A DNA stretch of 31,364 bases from a virus. A model generated the notes under the pieces. That model was given only the letters and a program-made list of their open reading frames with translations, was not told the origin of the DNA and did not search any database. Where the stretch lies: IMG/VR virus record IMGVR_UViG_3300044825_000644, positions 1 to 31,364 of that record. One strand, written 5' to 3'. The position numbers and the translations under genes were made by a program. How positions within the stretch are numbered: position 1 is the stretch's first letter; each line of letters begins with the position of its first letter. Below, piece after piece: positions 11,771 through 19,172 of the stretch.

Positions 11771-12209
11771 TCTTTAATTCTTTAGCTCTTGTGATTAAAT
11801 TCTTAGCACTTATCCATAGGTCAATGCCCTTCACTGCCTTGTAGTTTTCGTTAATACTGACCACCTCGATGGATACCAATACCAAAGATAGCATCTTTGT
11901 CAACATCAAAGGAACAGAAAAAAATGTTAAGATGATATCATTCAGTATGAAATAATCAATAAGATAGAACAATATAACGGTTATTTCATACAGCAACATC
12001 TTACTGATCACTGTGGATAGCTTGCGAGAGGTTACAGGTTGCTTAAGTTTCTTGGCCTTCCATATACCGGTAACTGTATCCACAAATATGGCGAATCCAA
12101 TGAGGAACATGAGGCCTGTAATAGGCATAAAAAAAGCACCCATCATGGATAGGTAAAGCGGCCACTTATTCTGCAGTGCCGTTGTTAGAATTGTTAATTG
12201 TGCTTTCAT
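11718..12209 (-). CDS. Holin, Phage_holin_4 type
   Basis: This 163-aa protein starts at 12207-12209 (MKAQLTILTTAL); the longer frame to 12332 is the shadow of the upstream gene. It has about three to four membrane segments: WPLYLSMMGAFFMPITGLMF, FLIGFAIFVDTVTG, and two between about residues 70 and 115. FVDTVTGIWKA matches the conserved D-T-x-TG-x-x-KA motif of the family. The C-terminal tail is charged and cytoplasmic. Adjacent amidase and spanin genes support a lysis role. Confidence 0.82.
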   Translation of the reverse strand: MKAQLTILTTALQNKWPLYLSMMGAFFMPITGLMFLIGFAIFVDTVTGIWKAKKLKQPVTSRKLSTVISKMLLYEITVILFYLIDYFILNDIILTFFSVPLMLTKMLSLVLVSIEVVSINENYKAVKGIDLWISAKNLITRAKELKNDADQIRHNNDITGTPI

Positions 12210-12390
12210 ATTGGTTGTATAGTATGGTGTATATATCGTAGGTAAGTATGACATATCCTGCAAGGCTAAGGTAATTCTCAGGCTGTTGCACCAATGCAAG
12301 GCCAAGGCTAAGCATAAACACATGGTATGCAATGCCGAAGCAGTTAATCAATGCCTGCAATATCTTTAGGTATACAAATTGTTTGTCCAT
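12166..12390 (-). CDS. Small membrane protein, possible second holin or antiholin
   Basis: This 74-aa protein has two hydrophobic segments (about residues 8-32 and 41-58) and a polar Asn/Ser-rich tail. It ends 44 bases inside the holin gene and leads the lysis cassette. Paired small membrane proteins next to a holin often time lysis. It lacks a recognised family motif, so this is inference from position and topology. Confidence 0.6.
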   Translation of the reverse strand: MDKQFVYLKILQALINCFGIAYHVFMLSLGLALVQQPENYLSLAGYVILTYDIYTILYNQYESTINNSNNGTAE

Positions 12391-12478
12391 CAGTTGTTAA
12401 TATGTGAATATAAATCTCATCTATCTGCTCCCATTCGGTGAAGGTATATGTAATATCGTTGACTGTTACGCTATGCAT
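12344..12478 (-). CDS. 44-aa hypothetical protein
   Basis: Start ATG at 12476-12478, eight bases inside the end of the fibre-like gene; stop TAA at 12344-12346, 47 bases inside the next gene. The sequence (MHSVTVNDITYTFTEWEQ...) looks like a small β-domain and fills an 80-base gap otherwise unexplained. No homology recognised. Confidence 0.45.
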   Translation of the reverse strand: MHSVTVNDITYTFTEWEQIDEIYIHILTTDGQTICIPKDIAGID

Positions 12479-13121
12479 ACTTCTGTACTATTACTCTTTT
12501 CCATGCTGCTATATCAGTTGCTGATGCTGAGTGCTGCACGGTAAAGATGAGGTAATTATCTACGGTCTTATTGAAAGGTATAGGACTAAGAGCACTGATG
12601 CTGTAGTCATTGGATGCACTGGTTCCTGTATTGAAGCAGTTCAAATTAAATGCATCCACAAAAATATTGCGTTCAAATCGTTGGAACCTTACTGTGGTAG
12701 CCATTGCAGCACCCGAACCAAGAAATGTAGCACCTGTCAAGCTGTTGGTGGTGTTAATGTAAAATCTAAATGCTGTTGATCCCGAACCACTTACAACAGT
12801 ACGGTCAATGTATGCCTTGATATAGATAGTATTATTTGTAGTAATAGAATTGGCAGGTATCAATACAGTTGCACTGGTAGTGTTATTGAGTCCGTTAACA
12901 CCTATACCTGTAACACTGCTAATAGTTGTGGGGTTGCCACTACCGGTAACTGTTAAATCACCCTCACCAAGTACGGATGCTCCGTTGATGGTCTTGATGT
13001 TAGTACCACTAACCAAGGCATCCTGCTTGCCTGCTCGACCTGCAGCCACTGCTTGGTCAAACAATTCAGCCTCCTCATCGGGGCCCACAGGGTACTTGCT
13101 TGGTCTTATGTTGTTACTCAT
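12471..13121 (-). CDS. Tail fibre or appendage-like protein
   Basis: This 216-aa protein has an N-terminal segment with a run typical of tail fibres and appendages, LVSGTNIKTINGASVLGEGDL (about 37-57). A Ser/Thr/Asn-rich β-structured region follows to the C-terminus. It lies at the end of the structural operon, just before the lysis genes, where host-recognition proteins usually sit. It overlaps the upstream gene by 4 bases. Likely exposed on the virion; receptor role is inferred. Confidence 0.65.
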   Translation of the reverse strand: MSNNIRPSKYPVGPDEEAELFDQAVAAGRAGKQDALVSGTNIKTINGASVLGEGDLTVTGSGNPTTISSVTGIGVNGLNNTTSATVLIPANSITTNNTIYIKAYIDRTVVSGSGSTAFRFYINTTNSLTGATFLGSGAAMATTVRFQRFERNIFVDAFNLNCFNTGTSASNDYSISALSPIPFNKTVDNYLIFTVQHSASATDIAAWKRVIVQKYA

Positions 13122-13546
13122 CCTACAATTAAGGTATTAGATGTAAAGGTATATGAGGTCTCAGTATCAAGGGCAATGGTCACATAAACCACATAAGAGC
13201 CATCTATTGGGGCTTCAATTAACTCGCTTATTCCATCAGTAGTGAGTGCTCCATCCTGGTTGAATACATCATCTATATATATCTCATAGCTGATGGACTG
13301 AAATACAACATCCTCAGCTAATTGAAAGTAAAGAAACATGATATCATGATCAATGTAGATATTAGGATCATCCGTTAAAACTGATACGGTTGTCCTATTA
13401 TCTGTATCCTGTGAGCTGATATTGGTCTCCCCTGAGTAACTATTGATAACTATTGTACCATACCCATCGGAAGCACCATTAACTGCTGCCATACCGTATC
13501 CATTTTCCTCATTGAAGGGTTGTCCCCATCCTATATCATTTGGCAT
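13118..13546 (-). CDS. Hypothetical virion-associated protein
   Basis: This 142-aa acidic protein has many Y, D, T and S residues and alternating hydrophobic positions, suggesting a β-sandwich. No catalytic motif. It is coupled by 4 bases to the fibre-like gene and lies 54 bases after the connector gene, so it is likely a minor structural or appendage component. Not recognised. Confidence 0.55.
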   Translation of the reverse strand: MPNDIGWGQPFNEENGYGMAAVNGASDGYGTIVINSYSGETNISSQDTDNRTTVSVLTDDPNIYIDHDIMFLYFQLAEDVVFQSISYEIYIDDVFNQDGALTTDGISELIEAPIDGSYVVYVTIALDTETSYTFTSNTLIVG

Positions 13547-13600
13547 TGTTGCTGTTTAAGTAGGTTAATAGTTTTTTGATGTTGCTTTTATTCGGCTTTC

Positions 13601-14341
13601 TTACAGTACCCATCCTATATTGTAATTGTTAGTATCAGGATAAATGTCACCATTGCTGTTCGTATGGTACTCGGGGTAGAGTGCATTGTTAAACTGCAGG
13701 TGATCTATCATTCTTTGAGTATAGTTTTGAGCTATATCCCTCTGCTTGGAAATCAGCATATCAAGCTCGGGTTTCTCAATGGGGGTAGCATTCTCACTGC
13801 TATGCTTGAACACTCCCTTGTTAGCAATGGTATACACACTGAAAGGTAGATATTCTACCATGGCCCAATGGATGAGACAAGGCTTCACATAGGTAGTGAG
13901 TAGGTTGAGGTAGGGCTGTTGTATCTCATCAATGGCTTGCACGGTGATGGTAGCGTCATTGTTACCTGCTTGGATGGTTAGTACATCACCTACCGTGTAG
14001 CCTGTTCCTGCAGTAGCTACGGTGTAAGATACCACCACGTTACCTGCTGTAACCAAGTCAACACCAAAGCCTGCACCTGTACCACCTGAGCAGGCAATAC
14101 CTGTGAGGTTAGTGTATCCTGTACCTCCTGCAGTCAATGCTGTGGTAGTAGGCACACCCGTACCACTCACAGTATTAAGTACATCGCCCTTAAGTTTGTT
14201 GAATAGGTCAGTACCGAGGTAGTTTTGAAGGTGAATATCCTGTGCTACCTTAATCCATTGGATGAAGTTGTCAGTATCTACGTTGCCATTGACAGCAGTA
14301 TACTTAACCAGGTCTTGTCTTGTTATGAGTAGTGCTTCCAT
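13601..14341 (-). CDS. Head-tail connector with inserted Gly-rich β domain
   Basis: This 246-aa protein has residues 1-60 and 140-225, mostly helical, that resemble the adaptor proteins following portals in phages of Bacteroidota (DUF6712-like). Between them (about 63-135) sits a Gly/Thr-rich insert with two GGTGYT/GTGYT repeats and a GGTGAGFGVD motif, a pattern otherwise seen in phage fibre and decoration proteins. The gene shares one base with the portal gene (TAATG). Connector role is inferred from position and the flanking helical parts. Confidence 0.6.
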   Translation of the reverse strand: MEALLITRQDLVKYTAVNGNVDTDNFIQWIKVAQDIHLQNYLGTDLFNKLKGDVLNTVSGTGVPTTTALTAGGTGYTNLTGIACSGGTGAGFGVDLVTAGNVVVSYTVATAGTGYTVGDVLTIQAGNNDATITVQAIDEIQQPYLNLLTTYVKPCLIHWAMVEYLPFSVYTIANKGVFKHSSENATPIEKPELDMLISKQRDIAQNYTQRMIDHLQFNNALYPEYHTNSNGDIYPDTNNYNIGWVL

Positions 14342-16203
14342 TATTTATTAAAATCGGGGTGGTGTCCATTGTTAGGCATATCAATAGGAGGGGTATTAGC
14401 CTCACCTGAGCCTCTTGGGTTAGGTTGGTAGCTCTTAGGTATAGTTGCTACCTGTTCGTTGGATGAGAGGGCTTTATCGGGTCTCAATGTTCCATCGGGG
14501 TTCTTCTTCCGTTGGTATAGTTGCTCAGTCCAGAAGTGGCCACAATTCACACCACCTTTGAACTTGAACAAATCATAAGGCTGTCCTTTGTGCCCTAACT
14601 CCTCATTCACTCCTGCTCTGCTTGCAGCATCAATGTCCTCCAATCGGTATACCACTCCGCTGTTGGTACGTCTCATCATCTGCTTGCAGAAGTCTCGGCT
14701 ATTGCCTTTATTATATCTCTCACTGTATCGGTAACGTACCTTGTAGATGGACTTATCCAGGTAGCTAAATCCATTAGGGTTGCTCTTAATCACGGATGCA
14801 AGCCTCTGCAACATAGATGGCTTGGGTGCTAATACTCGGTTAGCCCAATCATCAGTGCTGTCATTATCGGCAGAGTACTCTCTCTCCTCAACAAGCTCCC
14901 ATACATCTCCATCCACTTCCTCCCCATCAAGGTTTCCAAGTACCTCATTGAGTACCTCATCACTTACATCCTCTTTCTTGAGCTGTACAGGTACAGGCTT
15001 CAATCCTACCAATCCTCTAATCTCATCAGGTGTCATGGACTCAAGTACCTTATTAGCTACCAATGGGCTCATCATGTTGATGGCATCAGTTACCTTAGTG
15101 GCCTCATCCGTTGTAGTCAAGTCACCACCTGCATCTAATGGGTTAAGAGTCTCAAAATATATCTTGAGAGCAATACCATTGTAAGCAAGTATCTTATCGA
15201 AGGCATCAAGCATTACCTCCTGCAATGGCACAATCACCATGTTATTAAACAGGATAGCACTGTTTTTAAGCTCATCTGCATTGCTTCCAAAGCCTGTAGT
15301 GGTAGCAATACCAAAGAGCAGTGGTGATGTCACGTTGTGACCAATCAATATCTTACGTACACATTCCTCACTCAAGTACTTGTATAGCTCGGGTGCCTGC
15401 TGTACCGGCATATTCTCAATGGTGGCAGCAGTCTCTTTGTTTTGGTTGAAGGATACCACAATCTTATCTCCACCTGGTCCTGTGAGCTTGTTCATCACAT
15501 CACTCTTAATCTGCTGTTGCTGTTCCTCCGATGGTACCCCATTGTTGAAGTTAAGAATAGTGCTCGGTGAAAAGGAGCTCTGTACCAGGTTAATCATGTA
15601 GTCACTTGTCTCCTCCTCCAATACGGCATATGGAAGTGCCCCTTGGTAGTCAGGGTAGGCATAGTACTTCATCCCCACTGAGTAAGGCTTGACAAACAAT
15701 ATCTCAATGTCATCCTTGGAGGTACCGAAGGCACTGTATCTTGTTGGTGGGTATTTCTTAACCTCAGCCCAATTATCGGAGTAGTAATACCCTTCAATCT
15801 CCCCCTCCTCATTGCACTTCTCAGCTCGTAATAATTGTACCGGTATGTGGTGTGCCTTAGCTATCTTCTTGTGGTCCTTGGTGTACAGCACTTGGATGGC
15901 AAACTGCCCTAACATCTTAAAGTCAAGGGCCATTTTTCGCACACACTCCTTATCAAAAAGAGCAATCATCTGTGCATACTCATTGGGCTTCTTGCCTGCA
16001 TCCAATGCTCTCAACCCTTTGCCGTATACCAATCGTGCTATGTTGTTGATCACTGCATTGTTGGTGGTGCTGTTGATGTATCTATCAATGAGCCACTGGT
16101 AGTGCATATTATTCTCCCCGTACTCCACCCAATTATCTCGTTTACTCTCTTTGATAACAGGTGGCTCATAGGCCGCTAAATTAACTATGTGGATGTTGTT
16201 CAT
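14341..16203 (-). CDS. Portal protein with C-terminal Cys/His domain
   Basis: This 620-aa protein forms the ring through which DNA enters and leaves the capsid. Residues about 25-420 carry the portal pattern: YINSTTNNAVINNIARLVYGKGL near 43, a wing and stem region with helices, GHNVTSPLLFG near 293 and the clip. A charged linker leads to a C-terminal domain (about 470-565) with SRDFCKQMMRR, YRLEDI and NCGHFWTE, then a proline-rich tail. The extra domain is absent from classical portals. It lies about 11.5 kb downstream of the terminase, unlike the usual order. Confidence 0.82.
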   Translation of the reverse strand: MNNIHIVNLAAYEPPVIKESKRDNWVEYGENNMHYQWLIDRYINSTTNNAVINNIARLVYGKGLRALDAGKKPNEYAQMIALFDKECVRKMALDFKMLGQFAIQVLYTKDHKKIAKAHHIPVQLLRAEKCNEEGEIEGYYYSDNWAEVKKYPPTRYSAFGTSKDDIEILFVKPYSVGMKYYAYPDYQGALPYAVLEEETSDYMINLVQSSFSPSTILNFNNGVPSEEQQQQIKSDVMNKLTGPGGDKIVVSFNQNKETAATIENMPVQQAPELYKYLSEECVRKILIGHNVTSPLLFGIATTTGFGSNADELKNSAILFNNMVIVPLQEVMLDAFDKILAYNGIALKIYFETLNPLDAGGDLTTTDEATKVTDAINMMSPLVANKVLESMTPDEIRGLVGLKPVPVQLKKEDVSDEVLNEVLGNLDGEEVDGDVWELVEEREYSADNDSTDDWANRVLAPKPSMLQRLASVIKSNPNGFSYLDKSIYKVRYRYSERYNKGNSRDFCKQMMRRTNSGVVYRLEDIDAASRAGVNEELGHKGQPYDLFKFKGGVNCGHFWTEQLYQRKKNPDGTLRPDKALSSNEQVATIPKSYQPNPRGSGEANTPPIDMPNNGHHPDFNK

Positions 16204-16204
16204 A

Positions 16205-16540
16205 TCAGTACATTAAAAAGTCATTAGCACTGCTTGGAGCTACGTAGGCAGAGCTGTTAGGTGTATAGTTAGCAGGTGCTTGGTCCGTGCAGAATAGTCT
16301 ATCTCGGTACACTTCCACTCCTGCATTGTCTTTCAGTATTAAACGGTAGTAGTGCCCCTCTTGACATGGGAACACTGCCTCAATCTCATCGGTGTAGTCA
16401 CCAGGTGTATAGGTTGTAATGGGTACAGCTACCTCTACATTGGTGCTCTCATCTGTGAGGTGCATAGTATCTACAGTACTTTCTCTTGGGATAAAGTAAA
16501 TAAATTGGTCATTGACATTATCGGTGGTAACTACCTGCAT
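16205..16540 (-). CDS. Hypothetical structural protein
   Basis: This 111-aa protein is β-rich with two Cys residues (FPCQEGHYY near 74, LFCTDQ near 102). It has an immunoglobulin-like look (YYRLILKDNAGVEVYRDRLF). It starts a new block after a terminator and the motif at 16544-16554, and the portal gene follows after one base. It could be a small decoration or neck protein; not recognised. Confidence 0.6.
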   Translation of the reverse strand: MQVVTTDNVNDQFIYFIPRESTVDTMHLTDESTNVEVAVPITTYTPGDYTDEIEAVFPCQEGHYYRLILKDNAGVEVYRDRLFCTDQAPANYTPNSSAYVAPSSANDFLMY

Positions 16541-16543
16541 ATA

Positions 16544-16554
16544 TTAATAACTCA
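16544..16554 (-). promoter_or_regulatory. TGAGTTATTAA motif, copy 1
   Basis: This is an exact 11-base match to motifs at 18827 and 27665. It lies 3 bases ahead of the start codon and downstream of a terminator, at the head of the portal block. It may be a ribosome-binding or promoter element shared by structural units. Confidence 0.45.
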
Positions 16555-16574
16555 CTTGGTTGTAATTTGTTGCC

Positions 16575-16603
16575 AAAAAAGAAAGGGGAGCAATGTGCCC
16601 CCC
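16575..16603 (-). terminator. Rho-independent terminator after the tail tube gene
   Basis: On the minus strand an eight-pair stem (GGGGGGCA with TGCTCCCC, one G-T pair) and a 3-base loop are followed by TTCTTTTTT. It lies 25 bases after the stop of the 191-aa tail tube gene and before the portal block. Confidence 0.75.
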
Positions 16604-16627
16604 TTCTCAGTTGATATGGTATACTTA

Positions 16628-17203
16628 CTATGAAGTAACCAAAGTAGGTGAACCTAACAAGGTAAGTAGGTCAGCCTCAGTAGAACAGTCAAGGAAGTTG
16701 GCAGGCTTCTCCTCCATGGCTTCAAAAGTAATTTTGTAACCATTAAAATCACCATACGCAACACCACTTTCAACACTTCCTGCAGTAGCATCACATCCTC
16801 TGTAAAGACCTGCTAAAAAGAATTGGTTTCCGTTGGTACGTACAATGATGTGCGGACGGCCATAAGCTAAGATTTTGAACTGCTTGTGGAACACAGGGTC
16901 TTGTCTCTTCAATTCAATAGTCAAAGTTTGAGTGAAGAAAGTAGTACCATTCTCACGGGATGTGTTCATGGTGGTGTTGAATCCGTTGTTACCTTTAAGC
17001 TCATACTTGTAGATAGAGGACAAAGCAGGCAAAGCAATTGCTGTTATTTGGTCCTCAAAACCAACAGTAGCATCATATGTAATATCACCTGATGGAGCTG
17101 GGTCCGGGTCATATATACCGTAGTTTAATAGATATACCGCTTGGATACCTGAGATGCTATCCTTGCATTGCTCGGTGCGGCCATTTGAAATTGTACAAGG
17201 CAT
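16628..17203 (-). CDS. Major tail tube protein candidate
   Basis: This 191-aa protein is β-rich with a long central hairpin region (GTTFFTQTLTIELKRQDPVFHKQFKILAYGRPHIIVR, in pieces about 85-121) and a C-terminal YKITFEAMEEKPA segment typical of tube proteins that stack in rings. It follows the capsid gene and has its own terminators on both sides, consistent with high, separate expression. It lies far from the rest of the tail genes. Assignment rests on fold pattern and context. Confidence 0.6.
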   Translation of the reverse strand: MPCTISNGRTEQCKDSISGIQAVYLLNYGIYDPDPAPSGDITYDATVGFEDQITAIALPALSSIYKYELKGNNGFNTTMNTSRENGTTFFTQTLTIELKRQDPVFHKQFKILAYGRPHIIVRTNGNQFFLAGLYRGCDATAGSVESGVAYGDFNGYKITFEAMEEKPANFLDCSTEADLLTLLGSPTLVTS

Positions 17204-17209
17204 TTTATT

Positions 17210-17241
17210 AAGTATTAAAGGGGGCAGTGTTACCCACCCCC
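17210..17241 (-). terminator. Weak terminator-like hairpin after the capsid gene
   Basis: GGGGG (minus strand, 17237-17241) pairs with CCCCC (17220-17224) across a 12-base loop that can add two or three weaker pairs. TTTAATACTT follows. The poor T-tract suggests partial termination or mRNA 3' stabilisation between the capsid and tail tube genes. Confidence 0.45.
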
Positions 17242-17251
17242 ATGATTAGTA

Positions 17252-18217
17252 TTAGTTAACTGAGTTTACGATACCGTAGGTAACAACATCCTCAACAGCT
17301 CCGTACTGAGCACCACCAACAAAACGCATGATCATACGTACATTTTGTGAACCATCGATGTCAGCCATGTCGATAACTTTAACCTCATTCAAGTCACTCA
17401 ATACAGATGTACCGAAGAATAGGTTATCTACAGTTGTAGCAATCGCAGTGTTAGCAGCCAATCCTGGAGCCCAGAATATCTCGATACCATCAATGCTCAA
17501 TGCACCTTGGTTGTACCAAGTAGTTGACAATCCACCAACACCAGGAGCAGGAGCTACGTTACCTGTTACACCTGATACAGTAGAGAACCCACCCAATGCA
17601 CGTACATAAGCCTTAGCAATGTTAGTGGATACATAGATGCGTAAACCTGGGTTACCATAAAGAGCAGCAGGGATAGCATCAACAATTTTACCTAACTCAG
17701 TAACTACGTTAAGAGCAGTAACAGTTGTACCGGTTACCTCTTGAGCAGCAGGAAGAGCAGGGTCAAGGGCAACGATAGTAGAGATACCATCGAAAGAACC
17801 TTGAGTAGCAGTAGAACCTGTCCAGAAAGCAGTCTCAATGTTAGCAGCAACACGCTCAGCTACACGAGCAATCATGAAGTCAGCAAAAGACTTAGGCAAT
17901 TCTTTGAAGTTAGAAAAACCTAACTCAGCAGCTTGCCAAGTTTGAAAGTAGTCAGCCTTACATAATTCAAGGTTAACCTGTAGGTCCTTAACAGTAATGA
18001 AACGCTCAGTAAGAGTGATGGTAGATGCATCAGTAAATGCACAAGTAGCATTTCTTACAAGGTTAGTGTCTGCTACCTTTTGTAACAATTGCTTGTAACG
18101 TACATTAGGTAATACAGTAACTCCACCCTTCTCGATGGTTGGAGCAGATAAAAGAGATGCAGCAACATACTTGCCTGCAAACTCACCAGCATAAGTGGTA
18201 GTAATCGAAGTAGCCAT
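17252..18217 (-). CDS. Major capsid protein
   Basis: This 321-aa protein has the size and composition (A/T/V-rich, few Cys) of HK97-fold capsid proteins. N-terminal helix and extended arm run from 1 to about 60, a spine-helix-like stretch FADFMIARVAERVAANIETAFWTG lies around 110-133, and a β-rich P/A domain continues to GGAQYGAVEDVVTYGIV near the end. The scaffold gene lies 6 bases upstream and the protease three genes before that. No decoration domain is visible. The protein should form the T-number shell after protease removes the scaffold. Confidence 0.82.
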   Translation of the reverse strand: MATSITTTYAGEFAGKYVAASLLSAPTIEKGGVTVLPNVRYKQLLQKVADTNLVRNATCAFTDASTITLTERFITVKDLQVNLELCKADYFQTWQAAELGFSNFKELPKSFADFMIARVAERVAANIETAFWTGSTATQGSFDGISTIVALDPALPAAQEVTGTTVTALNVVTELGKIVDAIPAALYGNPGLRIYVSTNIAKAYVRALGGFSTVSGVTGNVAPAPGVGGLSTTWYNQGALSIDGIEIFWAPGLAANTAIATTVDNLFFGTSVLSDLNEVKVIDMADIDGSQNVRMIMRFVGGAQYGAVEDVVTYGIVNSVN

Positions 18218-18223
18218 TTTTTG

Positions 18224-18817
18224 TTATTTGTTTAGTTTAGAAATTATACGATCAAATGTTGATACACCTGCACCTTGACCCCAACTAAATTGAGTTTGTG
18301 CTTGCGGTTTCTCAGGGTTGTGAGCAATGGGCTTAGCAGCAGGCTCATCAACTACAGGAGCCTCTTCCATTACAGGCTGCTCGGATAGTTGTGCCTTCAG
18401 TGCCTCATTCTGTGCTTTTAATTCTTCAATCTTAGAGAACAACATCTCTTCGATAGTGCTTTTAATTACTTTCTTAGGTGCAGCAGGGATAGCCTCATCA
18501 GCCATTTCCTCCTCTACCATTGGAGCCTCAGCCTCAGGAGCCTCTTCTACCTCGGGAACTTCCTCCTTCATCTCTTTAATCTCTGCAATGATGCCCTCTT
18601 GAGCTACCACTAACATTCTCCCATCCTCCATTTGGTACTCACCAACAGGCAAAGCAACACGTTGCTCATCCTCAGTAACAATAAAGACCTCCATACCGGC
18701 CTCAAATGCATCAGCCTCAAGGATAGTAACCCCATCCATGAGCTTCATTGTAGCTAACTCTACCTTGTTCATGCCAAGGAGGGCAGCAATCCTGGTTAAA
18801 ATTGTGTTTTCTTTCAT
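18224..18817 (-). CDS. Scaffolding protein
   Basis: This 197-aa protein has a small ordered N-terminal region (1-80), then a highly acidic Glu/Ala/Pro-rich segment (about 82-115), a coiled coil (TIEEMLFSKIEELKAQNEALK, in part 120-140), a second acidic linker and a basic C-terminal helix STFDRIISKLNK. A coiled coil with a short C-terminal helix that touches the capsid protein is typical of scaffolds. It precedes the capsid gene by 6 bases and is a likely protease substrate. Confidence 0.75.
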   Translation of the reverse strand: MKENTILTRIAALLGMNKVELATMKLMDGVTILEADAFEAGMEVFIVTEDEQRVALPVGEYQMEDGRMLVVAQEGIIAEIKEMKEEVPEVEEAPEAEAPMVEEEMADEAIPAAPKKVIKSTIEEMLFSKIEELKAQNEALKAQLSEQPVMEEAPVVDEPAAKPIAHNPEKPQAQTQFSWGQGAGVSTFDRIISKLNK

Positions 18818-18826
18818 GATTTTTCT

Positions 18827-18837
18827 TTAATAACTCA
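18827..18837 (-). promoter_or_regulatory. TGAGTTATTAA motif, copy 2
   Basis: Exact copy of the 11-base motif, 9 bases before the scaffold start codon and within a 65-base gap (18818-18882). It heads the scaffold-capsid pair. See copies at 16544 and 27665. Confidence 0.45.
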
Positions 18838-18882
18838 AGTTAATTAACATTGTACACCTTTATGTAGGCAATTTATTGTAAA

Positions 18883-19032
18883 TCAAGGCTGTACTTTGCC
18901 TCCGATATTACCAATACCTTGTGCTTGTAGTGTACCATCACAGCACTTTGACCTGTATTTTCCATCCTTGCAGAGGCATCCACGCTTACCTCCTTGAGGT
19001 GAGCTCTTAGTTTGTTCTTTTTGCTTACTCAT
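18883..19032 (-). CDS. 49-aa Cys-rich protein
   Basis: Start ATG at 19030-19032 overlaps the stop of the 47-aa gene (ATGA); stop TGA at 18883-18885. The sequence has a polar start, then CLCKDGKYRSKCCDG (residues 18-32) followed by a Gly/Gln-rich LQAQGIGNIGG. Four Cys suggest a metal knuckle or disulfides. Small proteins of this pattern lie near capsid genes in phages of Bacteroidota; role unknown. Confidence 0.65.
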   Translation of the reverse strand: MSKQKEQTKSSPQGGKRGCLCKDGKYRSKCCDGTLQAQGIGNIGGKVQP

Positions 19033-19172
19033 TTGCCTTGTCCTTTGTAAAGTTTAACATAATTCTTAGCACCCTTGCTCCGTGATGCTCGGCACTTGGA
19101 GTGAATACCTGGTCTTTTTCTCTTTGCCTTCCTGACAAAGGAGATACCTGTGGTTGCCTTAGCCTTTTTCAT
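19029..19172 (-). CDS. 47-aa basic protein
   Basis: Start ATG at 19170-19172, 14 bases inside the protease gene; stop overlaps the next start. About 40% of residues are Lys or Arg (RKAKRKRPGIHSKCRASRSK). It could bind DNA or the acidic scaffold inside the prohead. The tight coupling between protease and scaffold genes supports a role in head assembly; no family recognised with certainty. Confidence 0.6.
   Translation of the reverse strand: MKKAKATTGISFVRKAKRKRPGIHSKCRASRSKGAKNYVKLYKGQGK

Noticed and set aside
12210-12332. Longer start for the holin at 12332
   Set aside because: The added 41 residues are the overlapping 74-aa gene read in another frame; MKAQLT at 12209 gives the normal holin N-terminus.
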